NCBI GenBank assembly: GCA_903916165.1
Contig: CAIWVR010000078.1
Coordinates: forward strand, 1-5,060
Length of the DNA: 5,060 nt
Direction: 5' to 3'
From: an uncultured Hyphomicrobiales bacterium
GTDB taxonomy: Bacteria > Pseudomonadota > Alphaproteobacteria > Rhizobiales > Beijerinckiaceae
A model generated the notes under the pieces. The model was not told the origin of the DNA, did not search any database, and was given only the letters and a program-made list of their open reading frames with translations. A program made the translations under genes and the position numbers. Positions 1 through 5,060 of the stretch are shown here, one piece after another (position 1 is the stretch's first letter; each line of letters starts with the position of its first letter).

Positions 1-228
1 CGTGCCCTCCAGATAGCTGGACAGATGGACAAATTCGACCTGCGGCTGCAGGCCCATCCGGTGCATGGCGCGCAGCAGGTCGGCCGCAAACATGAACGAC
101 CCCTTGAGGACCGCGACAACCAGCAGGTTTTTCAGGTCCGCATCGCGAACCTGTTCGGCGATGGCTTCGACCCGAGCCGCAATCGCGACCTCGTCAAACA
201 GAACATTGAGTTGCTTTTTCTCGGTCAT
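1..228 (-). CDS. hpt: Hypoxanthine phosphoribosyltransferase, N-terminal part (cut by window edge)
   Basis: On the minus strand an ATG at 228-226 opens a frame with no stop to the window edge, giving the first 76 residues. The protein begins MTEKKQLNVLFDE and carries the segment VLKGSFMFAADLLRAM at about residues 40-55, followed by FVHLSSYLEGT. The LKGS-F pattern is a hallmark of bacterial Hpt, and its LKG loop contributes to the pyrophosphate/PRPP site. The PRPP signature itself would lie beyond the edge. The family is about 180 residues long, so less than half is present. The cytoplasmic enzyme converts hypoxanthine (often also guanine) plus PRPP to IMP or GMP in purine salvage. An AAGG ribosome-binding site lies 7 nt before the ATG, and a plausible promoter lies just upstream. 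It is transcribed divergently from ftsE. Xanthine/guanine phosphoribosyltransferase is the alternative, but the LKGSF pattern favours Hpt. Confidence 0.9.
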   Translation of the reverse strand, partial: MTEKKQLNVLFDEVAIAARVEAIAEQVRDADLKNLLVVAVLKGSFMFAADLLRAMHRMGLQPQVEFVHLSSYLEGT

Positions 229-253
229 GGTGGCGCCTTACGATCTTGAATCG

Positions 254-283
254 ACTATAAGGGTCGGGCGCGGCGAGCGCCAA
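254..283 (-). promoter_or_regulatory. Candidate sigma70-type promoter of hpt
   Basis: Read on the minus strand, TTGGCG (278-283) and TATAGT (254-259) are separated by 18 nt. They match the housekeeping -35 and -10 consensus at 4 of 6 and 5 of 6 positions. A start about 7 nt past the -10 would fall near 247, leaving a leader of roughly 19 nt that contains the AAGG site before the hpt ATG. The geometry fits well, but the call rests on motif reading only. Confidence 0.5.
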
Positions 284-305
284 GCCTTCCTGCCTGCCCC
301 GCCTG

Positions 306-330
306 TAGGCTTTCGCCTATAGTGATAGGC
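306..330. repeat. Alternating inverted repeat with three half-sites (TAGGC / GCCTAT / ATAGGC)
   Basis: TAGGC at 306-310, GCCTAT at 315-320 and ATAGGC at 325-330 form two overlapping inverted repeats, each with a 4-nt spacer (TTTC, then AGTG). The central half-site can pair with either flank. Corresponding edges of the arms are about 10 bp apart, close to one helical turn. The block sits roughly mid-way between the hpt promoter and the ftsE start, so it could be an operator acting on both. It could also be a pair of mutually exclusive hairpins in a long ftsE leader. No known regulator site was recognised. Confidence 0.5.
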
Positions 331-364
331 TGGTGTCCGGGGCGAGGCTGCCGATTCGCGCAAT

Positions 365-370
365 TACAAT
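365..370 (+). promoter_or_regulatory. Weak candidate -10 element for the ftsE operon
   Basis: TACAAT matches the -10 consensus at 5 of 6 positions and would place a transcript start near 377, about 32 nt before the ftsE TTG. No convincing -35 is present at 16-18 nt upstream. An alternative -10, TATAGT at 318-323, lies inside the repeat block and also lacks a good -35. The promoter position is therefore uncertain. Confidence 0.25.
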
Positions 371-394
371 CTGGCCCCTGCAGGGTTGGAAGTC

Positions 395-399
395 AGAGG
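395..399 (+). promoter_or_regulatory. Ribosome-binding site that decides the ftsE start
   Basis: AGAGG lies 9 nt before the TTG at 409-411. The frame is open further upstream to a GTG at 322. Residues encoded between 322 and 408 do not resemble FtsE, whereas the TTG start gives the canonical opening VRFNNVGLRYG and the usual family length. Confidence 0.65.
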
Positions 400-408
400 T
401 CGATCGCT

Positions 409-1071
409 TTGGTCCGGTTCAACAATGTCGGACTCCGGTACGGAATGGGACCTGAGGTTCTTCGCGACCTCACATTTTCCATCGAACCGCAGTCCTTCCA
501 GTTCCTGACGGGGCCCTCCGGCGCCGGCAAGACCACCTTGTTGCGCCTGATCCTGCTCTCGCTGCAGCCGACGCGCGGCTTCATCCAGCTGTTCGACAAG
601 GACGCGGCGACGCTGGGCAAGGACGAGATCACCGCGCTACGGCGCCGGATTGGCGTCGTCTTTCAGGATTTTCGCCTTCTCGACCACCTGACCACCTATG
701 AAAACGTAGCTTTGCCGCTGCGTGTCCAGGGGCGAGACGAGGCCTCCTATCGCGCGGAGGTGATCGAGCTTCTGGGCTGGGTGGGGCTTGGCGAACGCAT
801 GCATGCGCTGCCCTCCGTGCTTTCGGGCGGCGAAAAGCAGCGGGCCGCCATCGCAAGGGCTCTCATCGTCCGGCCTGAATTGCTTCTGGCGGACGAACCG
901 ACCGGCAATGTCGATCCCAGCCTGGCCCGGAGGCTGCTGCGGCTTTTTCTCGAACTGCACCGCTCCGGAACGTCCGTTGTCATCGCCACCCACGACCTCG
1001 GGCTGATGGACCAGTTCGATGGCGCGCGCCGCCTCGTGCTTGGGGATGGCAGGTTGCACATCTATGACTGA
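409..1071 (+). CDS. ftsE: Cell division ATP-binding protein FtsE
   Basis: This is the cytoplasmic ATPase of the FtsEX complex, an ABC-type system that works as a transmembrane signalling device at the divisome rather than as a classical transporter. With the TTG start at 409 the protein has 220 residues, the usual FtsE length. All ABC motifs are intact: Walker A GPSGAGKT (35-42), Q-loop Q86 in VVFQDFRLL, signature LSGGEKQR (138-145), Walker B LLLADEP (158-164) with catalytic E163, and switch histidine H195 in ATHD. The opening VRFNNVGLRYG and the QDFRLL and EPTGNVDP segments separate FtsE from the related LolD and MacB ATPases, and ftsX directly downstream confirms it. The ATG of ftsX lies inside the last codons, so the two are probably translationally coupled. 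A longer product from the in-frame GTG at 322 is possible but unlikely. Confidence 0.95.
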   Translation: MVRFNNVGLRYGMGPEVLRDLTFSIEPQSFQFLTGPSGAGKTTLLRLILLSLQPTRGFIQLFDKDAATLGKDEITALRRRIGVVFQDFRLLDHLTTYENVALPLRVQGRDEASYRAEVIELLGWVGLGERMHALPSVLSGGEKQRAAIARALIVRPELLLADEPTGNVDPSLARRLLRLFLELHRSGTSVVIATHDLGLMDQFDGARRLVLGDGRLHIYD

Positions 1072-2026
1072 GCGCACCATAGCGGATCAGGATCCGCATG
1101 CCATGTCCGAGCACCATCGCGCGATCCCGCGCCGTGAAGTGCCGCTCGTGCCACCGGACGCGATCGCGTCCCGCGCGCTCGTGACCGTGATCGCCATCAT
1201 GACCTTCCTCGCCTCGCTGACCGCTGGCGCGGCGATCCTGGTCCATGGCATGTCGCGTGACTGGCGTCAGGACGTCTCGCGGGAAATGACGATTCAGGTC
1301 AAACCCATGCCTGGGCGCAACCTCGATCAGGATCTGCGCAGGGCCGAGGAGCTGGCGCGCGTGACGCGTGGCGTCGCCGAAGTCAGGAGTTTCTCCAAGA
1401 CTGAATCCGAAAAGCTCCTTGAGCCTTGGCTGGGAACCGGGCTCGAACTGGGGGAACTGCCAGTTCCGCGCATGATGGTCCTGCGGCTGTCCAGCGACGC
1501 CCCGCTCGATGCGGGCAAGCTGCGCGCAGATCTGGCCGGACTGGTCCCTGGCGCGATCCTCGACGACCACAAGCTCTGGATCGGGCGTCTGGCGACAATG
1601 TCGCAAACCATGGTTCTGGTCGCGGCCGTCATTTTTTGTCTGGTTCTCATTGCGATGGCTCTGGCGGTCGCCTTCGCCACTCGGGGAGCCATGGCGGGAA
1701 GCCGGGAGGTGATCATTGTCCTGCATTTCGTGGGCGCCCGGGATTCCTATATTGCCCGCCAGTTTCAGCGACATTTCCTGCTGCTGGGGCTGAGAGGTGG
1801 CGTGATTGGAGGCATCGTCGCCATCGCCGCCTTCGCCATCGCCGGGATTTTGTCGAGCCAATGGATGGGCAAAAGCGGCGGCGACCAGCTGGAGGCGATG
1901 TTCGGGACTTTCTCACTCGGGGTCACCGGCTATGCCGCGACCGTTCTGATCGCCGGCGCGGTCGCCATCTTGACAGGCCTGACCTCGCGGTCCGTGGTCT
2001 TCCGCCAGCTGCAAGGTCTGGAATGA
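1064..2026 (+). CDS. ftsX: Cell division protein FtsX (FtsEX permease-like subunit)
   Basis: This is the inner-membrane partner of FtsE. In studied bacteria it relays FtsE ATP hydrolysis through a periplasmic loop to peptidoglycan-hydrolase activators at the septum. The 320-residue protein has the expected layout: a cytoplasmic N-terminal tail (1-37), membrane segment 1 (about 38-62), a periplasmic domain of about 115 residues (63-181), then segments 2 (182-204), 3 (about 240-264) and 4 (286-306), with a short C-terminal tail. The conserved stretch before segment 3 (VGARDSYIARQFQRHFLLLG) is typical of alphaproteobacterial FtsX. The ATG at 1064 overlaps ftsE by 8 bp; a second in-frame ATG at 1103 would only shorten the tail. 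The stop overlaps the ATG of the next gene. No EnvC-like periplasmic partner is encoded in the window. Identity rests on topology, motif and the preceding ftsE. Confidence 0.93.
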   Translation: MTERTIADQDPHAMSEHHRAIPRREVPLVPPDAIASRALVTVIAIMTFLASLTAGAAILVHGMSRDWRQDVSREMTIQVKPMPGRNLDQDLRRAEELARVTRGVAEVRSFSKTESEKLLEPWLGTGLELGELPVPRMMVLRLSSDAPLDAGKLRADLAGLVPGAILDDHKLWIGRLATMSQTMVLVAAVIFCLVLIAMALAVAFATRGAMAGSREVIIVLHFVGARDSYIARQFQRHFLLLGLRGGVIGGIVAIAAFAIAGILSSQWMGKSGGDQLEAMFGTFSLGVTGYAATVLIAGAVAILTGLTSRSVVFRQLQGLE

Positions 2027-2628
2027 AGCGCTGGACCATCTGCATCATGCTGTTGGGTGCCGGAGTGCTCACGCCTGTTTGCGGATTGATCGCCGGCTTC
2101 GTCGTATTTCTGGGCGAGATTGAACAACAGCCGCCCGCCAACGTCGCGCACGCACAAGGCATGATCGTGCTGACCGGCGGAACAGATCGGGTCCCTGACG
2201 CAATCGAATTGTTCTCGCGCGGGCTGGCCGACCGGCTGTTGATCACAGGCGTGCATCAGGCCATCACAAAAAGCGAGATCGCCCGGCTCAATCCACGCTC
2301 GCGCGACCTCATCGAATGTTGCGTGGATCTTGGCCATGAAGCTGTCAACACGATCGGAAATGCGCGCGAGGCGCGGCTCTGGGTGGAGCAGAACAGGATT
2401 GCGGCATCGCTGATCGTGGTCACGTCCAATTACCACATGCCCCGCGCCTTGGCGGAGTTACGACACGAATTGCCAAACTATGAATTGCGCGCCTACCCTG
2501 TCGTCGCCCTTGGCATGAAATATACGGGCTGGTGGAGGTCTGCCCATGCGGCCCGCGTGCTCGGGACCGAATATCTGAAATATATCATTGCACGGGCCCG
2601 CTTGAAGGCCTTTGGCGCTTTTGCTTGA
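2023..2628 (+). CDS. DUF218 (YdcF/SanA-type) membrane protein
   Basis: The ATG at 2023 overlaps the ftsX stop in an ATGA junction, which strongly supports this start and translational coupling. The 201-residue protein has one N-terminal membrane segment (about 5-30) and a DUF218 domain from about residue 46. Recognisable family elements are MIVLTGGTDR (47-56), followed by ALL-type residues IELFSRGLADRLLITG, NTIGNA (109-114) and the highly conserved VTSNYHMPRA (133-142). The domain has a Rossmann-like fold of unknown biochemical activity. SanA and ElyC (YcbC), Escherichia coli members, are inner-membrane proteins tied to envelope integrity, vancomycin resistance and peptidoglycan or lipid-carrier homeostasis. 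The anchored topology here would place the domain in the periplasm if the positively charged N-terminus (MKRW) stays inside. Position between ftsX and plsC points to an envelope role; no specific function is claimed. Confidence 0.88.
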   Translation: MKRWTICIMLLGAGVLTPVCGLIAGFVVFLGEIEQQPPANVAHAQGMIVLTGGTDRVPDAIELFSRGLADRLLITGVHQAITKSEIARLNPRSRDLIECCVDLGHEAVNTIGNAREARLWVEQNRIAASLIVVTSNYHMPRALAELRHELPNYELRAYPVVALGMKYTGWWRSAHAARVLGTEYLKYIIARARLKAFGAFA

Positions 2629-2683
2629 GCCGGGCTGCTGCGCCCCGCGCAATCCCAACATGTTCACCGCCCAGATGACGCCC

Positions 2684-2687
2684 AAGG
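2684..2687 (+). promoter_or_regulatory. Ribosome-binding site supporting the plsC start at 2696
   Basis: AAGG lies 8 nt before the ATG at 2696. In-frame alternatives at 2660 and 2675 lack a comparable upstream site and would add residues that do not resemble the family's N-terminus, which normally begins a few residues before the RSLxFN stretch. Confidence 0.5.
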
Positions 2688-2695
2688 CTACCGAA

Positions 2696-3463
2696 ATGCT
2701 CTTGCTCTTACGATCCCTGATTTTCAACTGCCTGTTCTATCTCAACCTTGCCGCGCTGCTGGTCGTCGGTTTGCCGACGCTCTTCATGCCGCGCCGCGCA
2801 ATGTTCAGACTCGCCCGCATCTGGGCGCGGACCTCGCTCTGGTTGCTGAAGATTATCTGCAACACGCGTGTTGAAGTCCGGGGCCGCGAAAACATTCCGG
2901 CCTTGCCGCTCATCGTTGCTGCCAAGCATCAATCGATCTGGGAAACCTTCGCACTGACCCTCCTGTTCGATGATTTCTGCTACATTCTGAAGCAGGACTT
3001 GCTCTACATCCCGTTTTTCGGTTGGTACCTTTGGAAATCCGATCAGATTGCGATCGATCGCAAAAGCGGGAGCAGCGCAATTGCGCAAGTCGCCGAGCGC
3101 ATGAAACCGATCTTCGCCGACAAGCGCGCACTCTTCATATTTCCCGAGGGGACGCGCCGCCCCCCTGGAGCGCCGCGGAAATACAAATTTGGTGTCGCCT
3201 TTCTCTATGAACAGAGCGGTGTCGCCTGTCTTCCAATTGCCTTGAATTCCGGTCTGTTCTGGGCACGGCGGAGCTGGTTGCGCCGGCCTGGCACCATTGT
3301 CATCGACATTCTCGCGCCGATTGCACCGGGCCTCGACAAGGAGGTCTTTTTCGAGCTTCTGCAAGATCGCCTCGAGACGGCTTCAGACAAGCTTCTCGAC
3401 GAAGCCGGTTCGCAGAGCGAAACGCTTGCACGCATCATCCAGCGCAATCGCCAAATCACCTGA
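2696..3463 (+). CDS. plsC: 1-acyl-sn-glycerol-3-phosphate acyltransferase (PlsC-type)
   Basis: The enzyme transfers a second acyl chain to lysophosphatidic acid to form phosphatidic acid, the precursor of membrane phospholipids, at the inner membrane. From the ATG at 2696 it has 255 residues, a normal length. An N-terminal hydrophobic segment (about 7-30) anchors it. Acyltransferase block I is KHQSIWET with catalytic His78; the acidic partner is Glu83, giving HX4E instead of the textbook HX4D. Block II is around GWYLWKSDQIAIDR (109-122), block III is FIFPEGTR (147-154), and block IV is VACLPIALNSG (176-186). It follows the DUF218 gene by 67 nt with no terminator visible between them, so it probably belongs to the ftsE operon. 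The frame is open upstream to 2612, so a slightly longer N-terminus (2660 or 2675) cannot be excluded. Another lysophospholipid acyltransferase substrate, such as an ornithine-lipid precursor, is possible. Confidence 0.9.
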   Translation: MLLLLRSLIFNCLFYLNLAALLVVGLPTLFMPRRAMFRLARIWARTSLWLLKIICNTRVEVRGRENIPALPLIVAAKHQSIWETFALTLLFDDFCYILKQDLLYIPFFGWYLWKSDQIAIDRKSGSSAIAQVAERMKPIFADKRALFIFPEGTRRPPGAPRKYKFGVAFLYEQSGVACLPIALNSGLFWARRSWLRRPGTIVIDILAPIAPGLDKEVFFELLQDRLETASDKLLDEAGSQSETLARIIQRNRQIT

Positions 3464-3995
3464 CCTGCGCAAGCGGCAGGTTTTGCAGGACGAAAGACAA
3501 TGTCGGATCCAGGATGCCTTCGCCCAGCAGATGCTCATGGGTAGCCCGAACGTAATCGACATTCGTGCCCGAGATGCCGCGACCCTGGGCAATGAGTGGC
3601 AGCACATCAGCCAGTGGCAACCGGCCGGCATATTGGGGATGGGCGCGGTCGACCACATAGGCGACACCTTGCACACGGCGGTCGTCGGCAAGATTGGCCG
3701 CCAGCCAGACCTCACGATAGACGGAGGTCACCTGCTCGCGCTCACGCAAATAGGACAGCGTTTGGGCCCGACGCCGCGCCGCAACCCTGAATGCGACACC
3801 ACGGCACGTGCCTCCTCGATCCAGCCCGAGCACCAGGCCGGGCTTCTCCGGCGTCCCGCGATGGACATGCGAGAAAACGCACAGCGACCTGTGATATCCC
3901 CGCACACGTGCGGGTGCCTGCTCTTCAAATTCAAAGCCGGGACGCCACATCAGAGACCCGTATCCGAACACCCACAAATCTTCTGCGTCGCGCAT
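3456..3995 (-). CDS. ChaC-like gamma-glutamylcyclotransferase
   Basis: This predicted cytoplasmic enzyme releases 5-oxoproline from gamma-glutamyl compounds; ChaC-family members act mainly on glutathione, giving cysteinylglycine. The 179-residue protein opens with LWVFGYGSLMWRPGF, containing the diagnostic YGSL substrate-binding loop (12-15). It has the ChaC features RVRGYHRSLCVFS (30-42) and RGVAFRV, and YLREREQV (82-89), in which Glu87 is the likely catalytic acid. The conserved GTNVDYVRATHEHL region (143-156) lies towards the C-terminus. Length and order match bacterial ChaC proteins. It runs opposite to plsC, with the last 8 bp of the two genes overlapping, and diverges from the DUF2125 gene. 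A purine-rich GGTGAAG stretch directly before the ATG is a close-spaced ribosome-binding candidate. The name chaC is by similarity only; no chaA/chaB neighbours are present, so a link to cation transport is not supported. Confidence 0.9.
   Translation of the reverse strand: MRDAEDLWVFGYGSLMWRPGFEFEEQAPARVRGYHRSLCVFSHVHRGTPEKPGLVLGLDRGGTCRGVAFRVAARRRAQTLSYLREREQVTSVYREVWLAANLADDRRVQGVAYVVDRAHPQYAGRLPLADVLPLIAQGRGISGTNVDYVRATHEHLLGEGILDPTLSFVLQNLPLAQVR
3463..3484 (+). terminator. Candidate intrinsic terminator of the ftsE-plsC operon
   Basis: Starting at the last base of the plsC stop codon, ACCTGC (3463-3468) can pair with GCAGGT (3476-3481) around a 7-nt loop, followed by TTT (3482-3484). 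The U-run is short and the stem only 6 bp, so it would be modest. It faces the plsC direction only; on the other strand no T-run follows. It lies inside the 3' end of the convergent ChaC-like gene. Confidence 0.4.
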
Positions 3996-4053
3996 TCTTC
4001 ACCATTATCGGGACCGCAGCCGCCAAAGTGGCCAAATCACAGGATTCCACGGA

Positions 4054-5060
4054 ATGACCATGCATCATGAGTCGCAAGAGCGTGCGCCGCAAGCCGTGAG
4101 ACGGCTCGGGCTCTATCTGCCGCCCGCCCTCCTGCTGATGCTGGCACTGGCATGGTGCGGATTCTGGCTCTACTCGGCGCAACGGGCCACCGCCGAGCTG
4201 GCGAATCTGAAGACGATGGAAGCCGCCAGGGGACGGATGTGGGACTGCGCTGACCAGTCAATTGTCGGCTTCCCGTTCCGGATCGAATTGCACTGCAGCT
4301 CGGTCCAGCTCGAGGCCACGCCGGACGGAGGTCCGATGCGCATCCGGACCGGCGCGCTGCATGCCGCGACGCAGATTTACGCACCCACACTCCTGCTCGC
4401 CGACATCGACGGACCCCTCACGATGGAAGCCAATGGCGCAACCAGCCACGCGTCCTGGGACAATTTGCGCCTGTCCGTCCGGTTCGCGGGCCAGCTGGAG
4501 CGGCTTTCGCTCACCATGTCCAAACCGCAGATCGACGTGGCAGCAGCGGCAGGTGACCGCCTTGCCAGCGCAGCCAAGGGCGCAGAGTTCCACCTTCGTT
4601 ACGACCCGGCGCGGCCAGCGGACGACAAGGCTGTCGATCTGGCGTTTCAGCTGACCGAATTGAGCAGCCCCGCCCTGAACGCACTGACAGGGACATCCGA
4701 GAAACTCGATATGGGCATTGCCGGCGTCGCCTCAAAACTTGCAGATCTGCCGCCGCAAGGCTGGCACCACCTGCTCGAGTCCTGGCGACATGCGGGCGGC
4801 GTCTTCACGGTGGAGAGCGGAAAGATCGCCAAGGGTGCCCTGCAGATCGAGACCCAGGGCACGCTCAGTCTCGATCCCGCACACCGAGTGCAAGGGAAAC
4901 TGGACGTCTCCGCCAGCGGCATCGGACCGCTCATCGCGCGCTTTGGCGGCGGCGGCGTGACGCCATTGCTCGGCCCGCTGCTCACCCGCAAGGATGGCAC
5001 ACCCGTGAAATGGCCCTTGCAGATGCAGGACGGGCGCATTCAGCTCGGGCCGTTCCGGAC
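4054..5060 (+). CDS. DUF2125 family protein, membrane-anchored, C-terminus cut by window edge
   Basis: An ATG at 4054 opens a frame with no stop to the window end: 335 complete codons plus 2 nt. After a short charged cytoplasmic tail comes one strong hydrophobic segment (about 19-40), a membrane anchor or uncleaved signal. The rest has the alternating polar/hydrophobic character of a beta-rich periplasmic protein. The stretch WDCADQSIVGFPFRIELHC (63-81) is the family hallmark, with two cysteines (65 and 81) that could form a disulfide in the periplasm. DUF2125 proteins are mostly alphaproteobacterial and have no assigned function. A second ATG at 4060 is almost equally good: AGGA at 4041-4044 suits 4054, while CGGA at 4050-4053 suits 4060. 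It diverges from the ChaC-like gene with a 58-bp gap, so its promoter must lie in that gap or in the 5' part of that gene. Confidence 0.85.
   Translation, partial: MTMHHESQERAPQAVRRLGLYLPPALLLMLALAWCGFWLYSAQRATAELANLKTMEAARGRMWDCADQSIVGFPFRIELHCSSVQLEATPDGGPMRIRTGALHAATQIYAPTLLLADIDGPLTMEANGATSHASWDNLRLSVRFAGQLERLSLTMSKPQIDVAAAAGDRLASAAKGAEFHLRYDPARPADDKAVDLAFQLTELSSPALNALTGTSEKLDMGIAGVASKLADLPPQGWHHLLESWRHAGGVFTVESGKIAKGALQIETQGTLSLDPAHRVQGKLDVSASGIGPLIARFGGGGVTPLLGPLLTRKDGTPVKWPLQMQDGRIQLGPFR

Noticed and set aside
25..322. Plus-strand small open frames over hpt and its leader
   Set aside because: They are antisense to hpt, whose translated sequence is clearly conserved; neither shows a domain.
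980..1861. Long open frame of 293 codons on the minus strand opposite ftsE/ftsX
   Set aside because: It lies antisense to the well-supported ftsX, has low-complexity polar composition typical of shadow frames in GC-rich DNA, and shows no recognisable domain.
1426..2022. Upstream extension of the DUF218 frame into ftsX
   Set aside because: The extension is an out-of-frame shadow of ftsX, rich in Arg/Gly/His. The ATG at 2023 with the ATGA overlap gives a normal family N-terminus and a membrane segment.
1930..2436. Minus-strand open frame of 168 codons opposite the DUF218 gene
   Set aside because: It is antisense to a conserved gene, and its composition and lack of motifs mark it as a shadow.
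2657..2664. 8-bp palindrome AACATGTT between the DUF218 gene and plsC
   Set aside because: It is short, isolated, and has no promoter-like context.
4004..4009. GATAAT on the minus strand as a -10 for the ChaC-like gene
   Set aside because: It lies only 8 nt before the ATG with no -35 at proper spacing; it would give an almost leaderless transcript.
4022..4032. Small inverted repeat GCCA-AAG-TGGC in the 58-bp divergent gap
   Set aside because: A 4-bp arm with a 3-nt spacer is expected by chance, and no matching second copy was seen.
3297..4070. Plus-strand open frame of 257 codons over the plsC end and the ChaC-like gene
   Set aside because: It overlaps two well-supported genes in other frames, crosses the divergent gap, and has no family features.

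Overview
The window looks like a conserved chromosomal 'housekeeping' stretch of an alphaproteobacterium, most probably of the order Hyphomicrobiales (Rhizobiales). Reasons: moderately high GC, the gene order hpt < > ftsE-ftsX-ydcF(DUF218)-plsC > < ChaC-like gene < > DUF2125 gene, and the DUF2125 family, which is largely alphaproteobacterial. The family within the order cannot be fixed from this sequence alone. I see no mobile element, CRISPR array, tRNA, rRNA or prophage.

Layout. 1-228 (minus) is the 5' end of hypoxanthine phosphoribosyltransferase, hpt. 229-408 is a 180-bp divergent intergenic region with a plausible sigma70-type promoter for hpt and an unusual alternating inverted-repeat block. 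409-1071 is ftsE (TTG start), 1064-2026 ftsX (8-bp overlap with ftsE), 2023-2628 a DUF218/YdcF-SanA-type membrane protein (ATGA overlap with ftsX), and 2696-3463 a PlsC-type 1-acylglycerol-3-phosphate acyltransferase. 3456-3995 (minus) is a ChaC-like gamma-glutamylcyclotransferase that meets plsC tail to tail with an 8-bp overlap. 3996-4053 is a 58-bp divergent gap. 4054 to the window end is a DUF2125 protein that runs off the edge.

How the genes fit together. ftsE-ftsX-ydcF-plsC reads as one operon for the cell envelope. FtsEX is the ABC-type complex that couples ATP hydrolysis at the divisome to control of peptidoglycan hydrolases. The DUF218 protein is an inner-membrane protein of a family tied to envelope integrity. 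PlsC makes phosphatidic acid for phospholipid synthesis. The overlaps suggest translational coupling. The DUF2125 protein has an N-terminal membrane anchor and a predicted periplasmic body of unknown function. hpt (purine salvage) and the ChaC-like gene (glutathione or gamma-glutamyl turnover) are neighbours without an obvious functional link.

This is an ordinary region. I did not find a clear new biological system. The best second-look items are the TAGGC/GCCTA repeat block between hpt and ftsE, the uncharacterised DUF218 gene coupled to ftsEX, and the DUF2125 protein.
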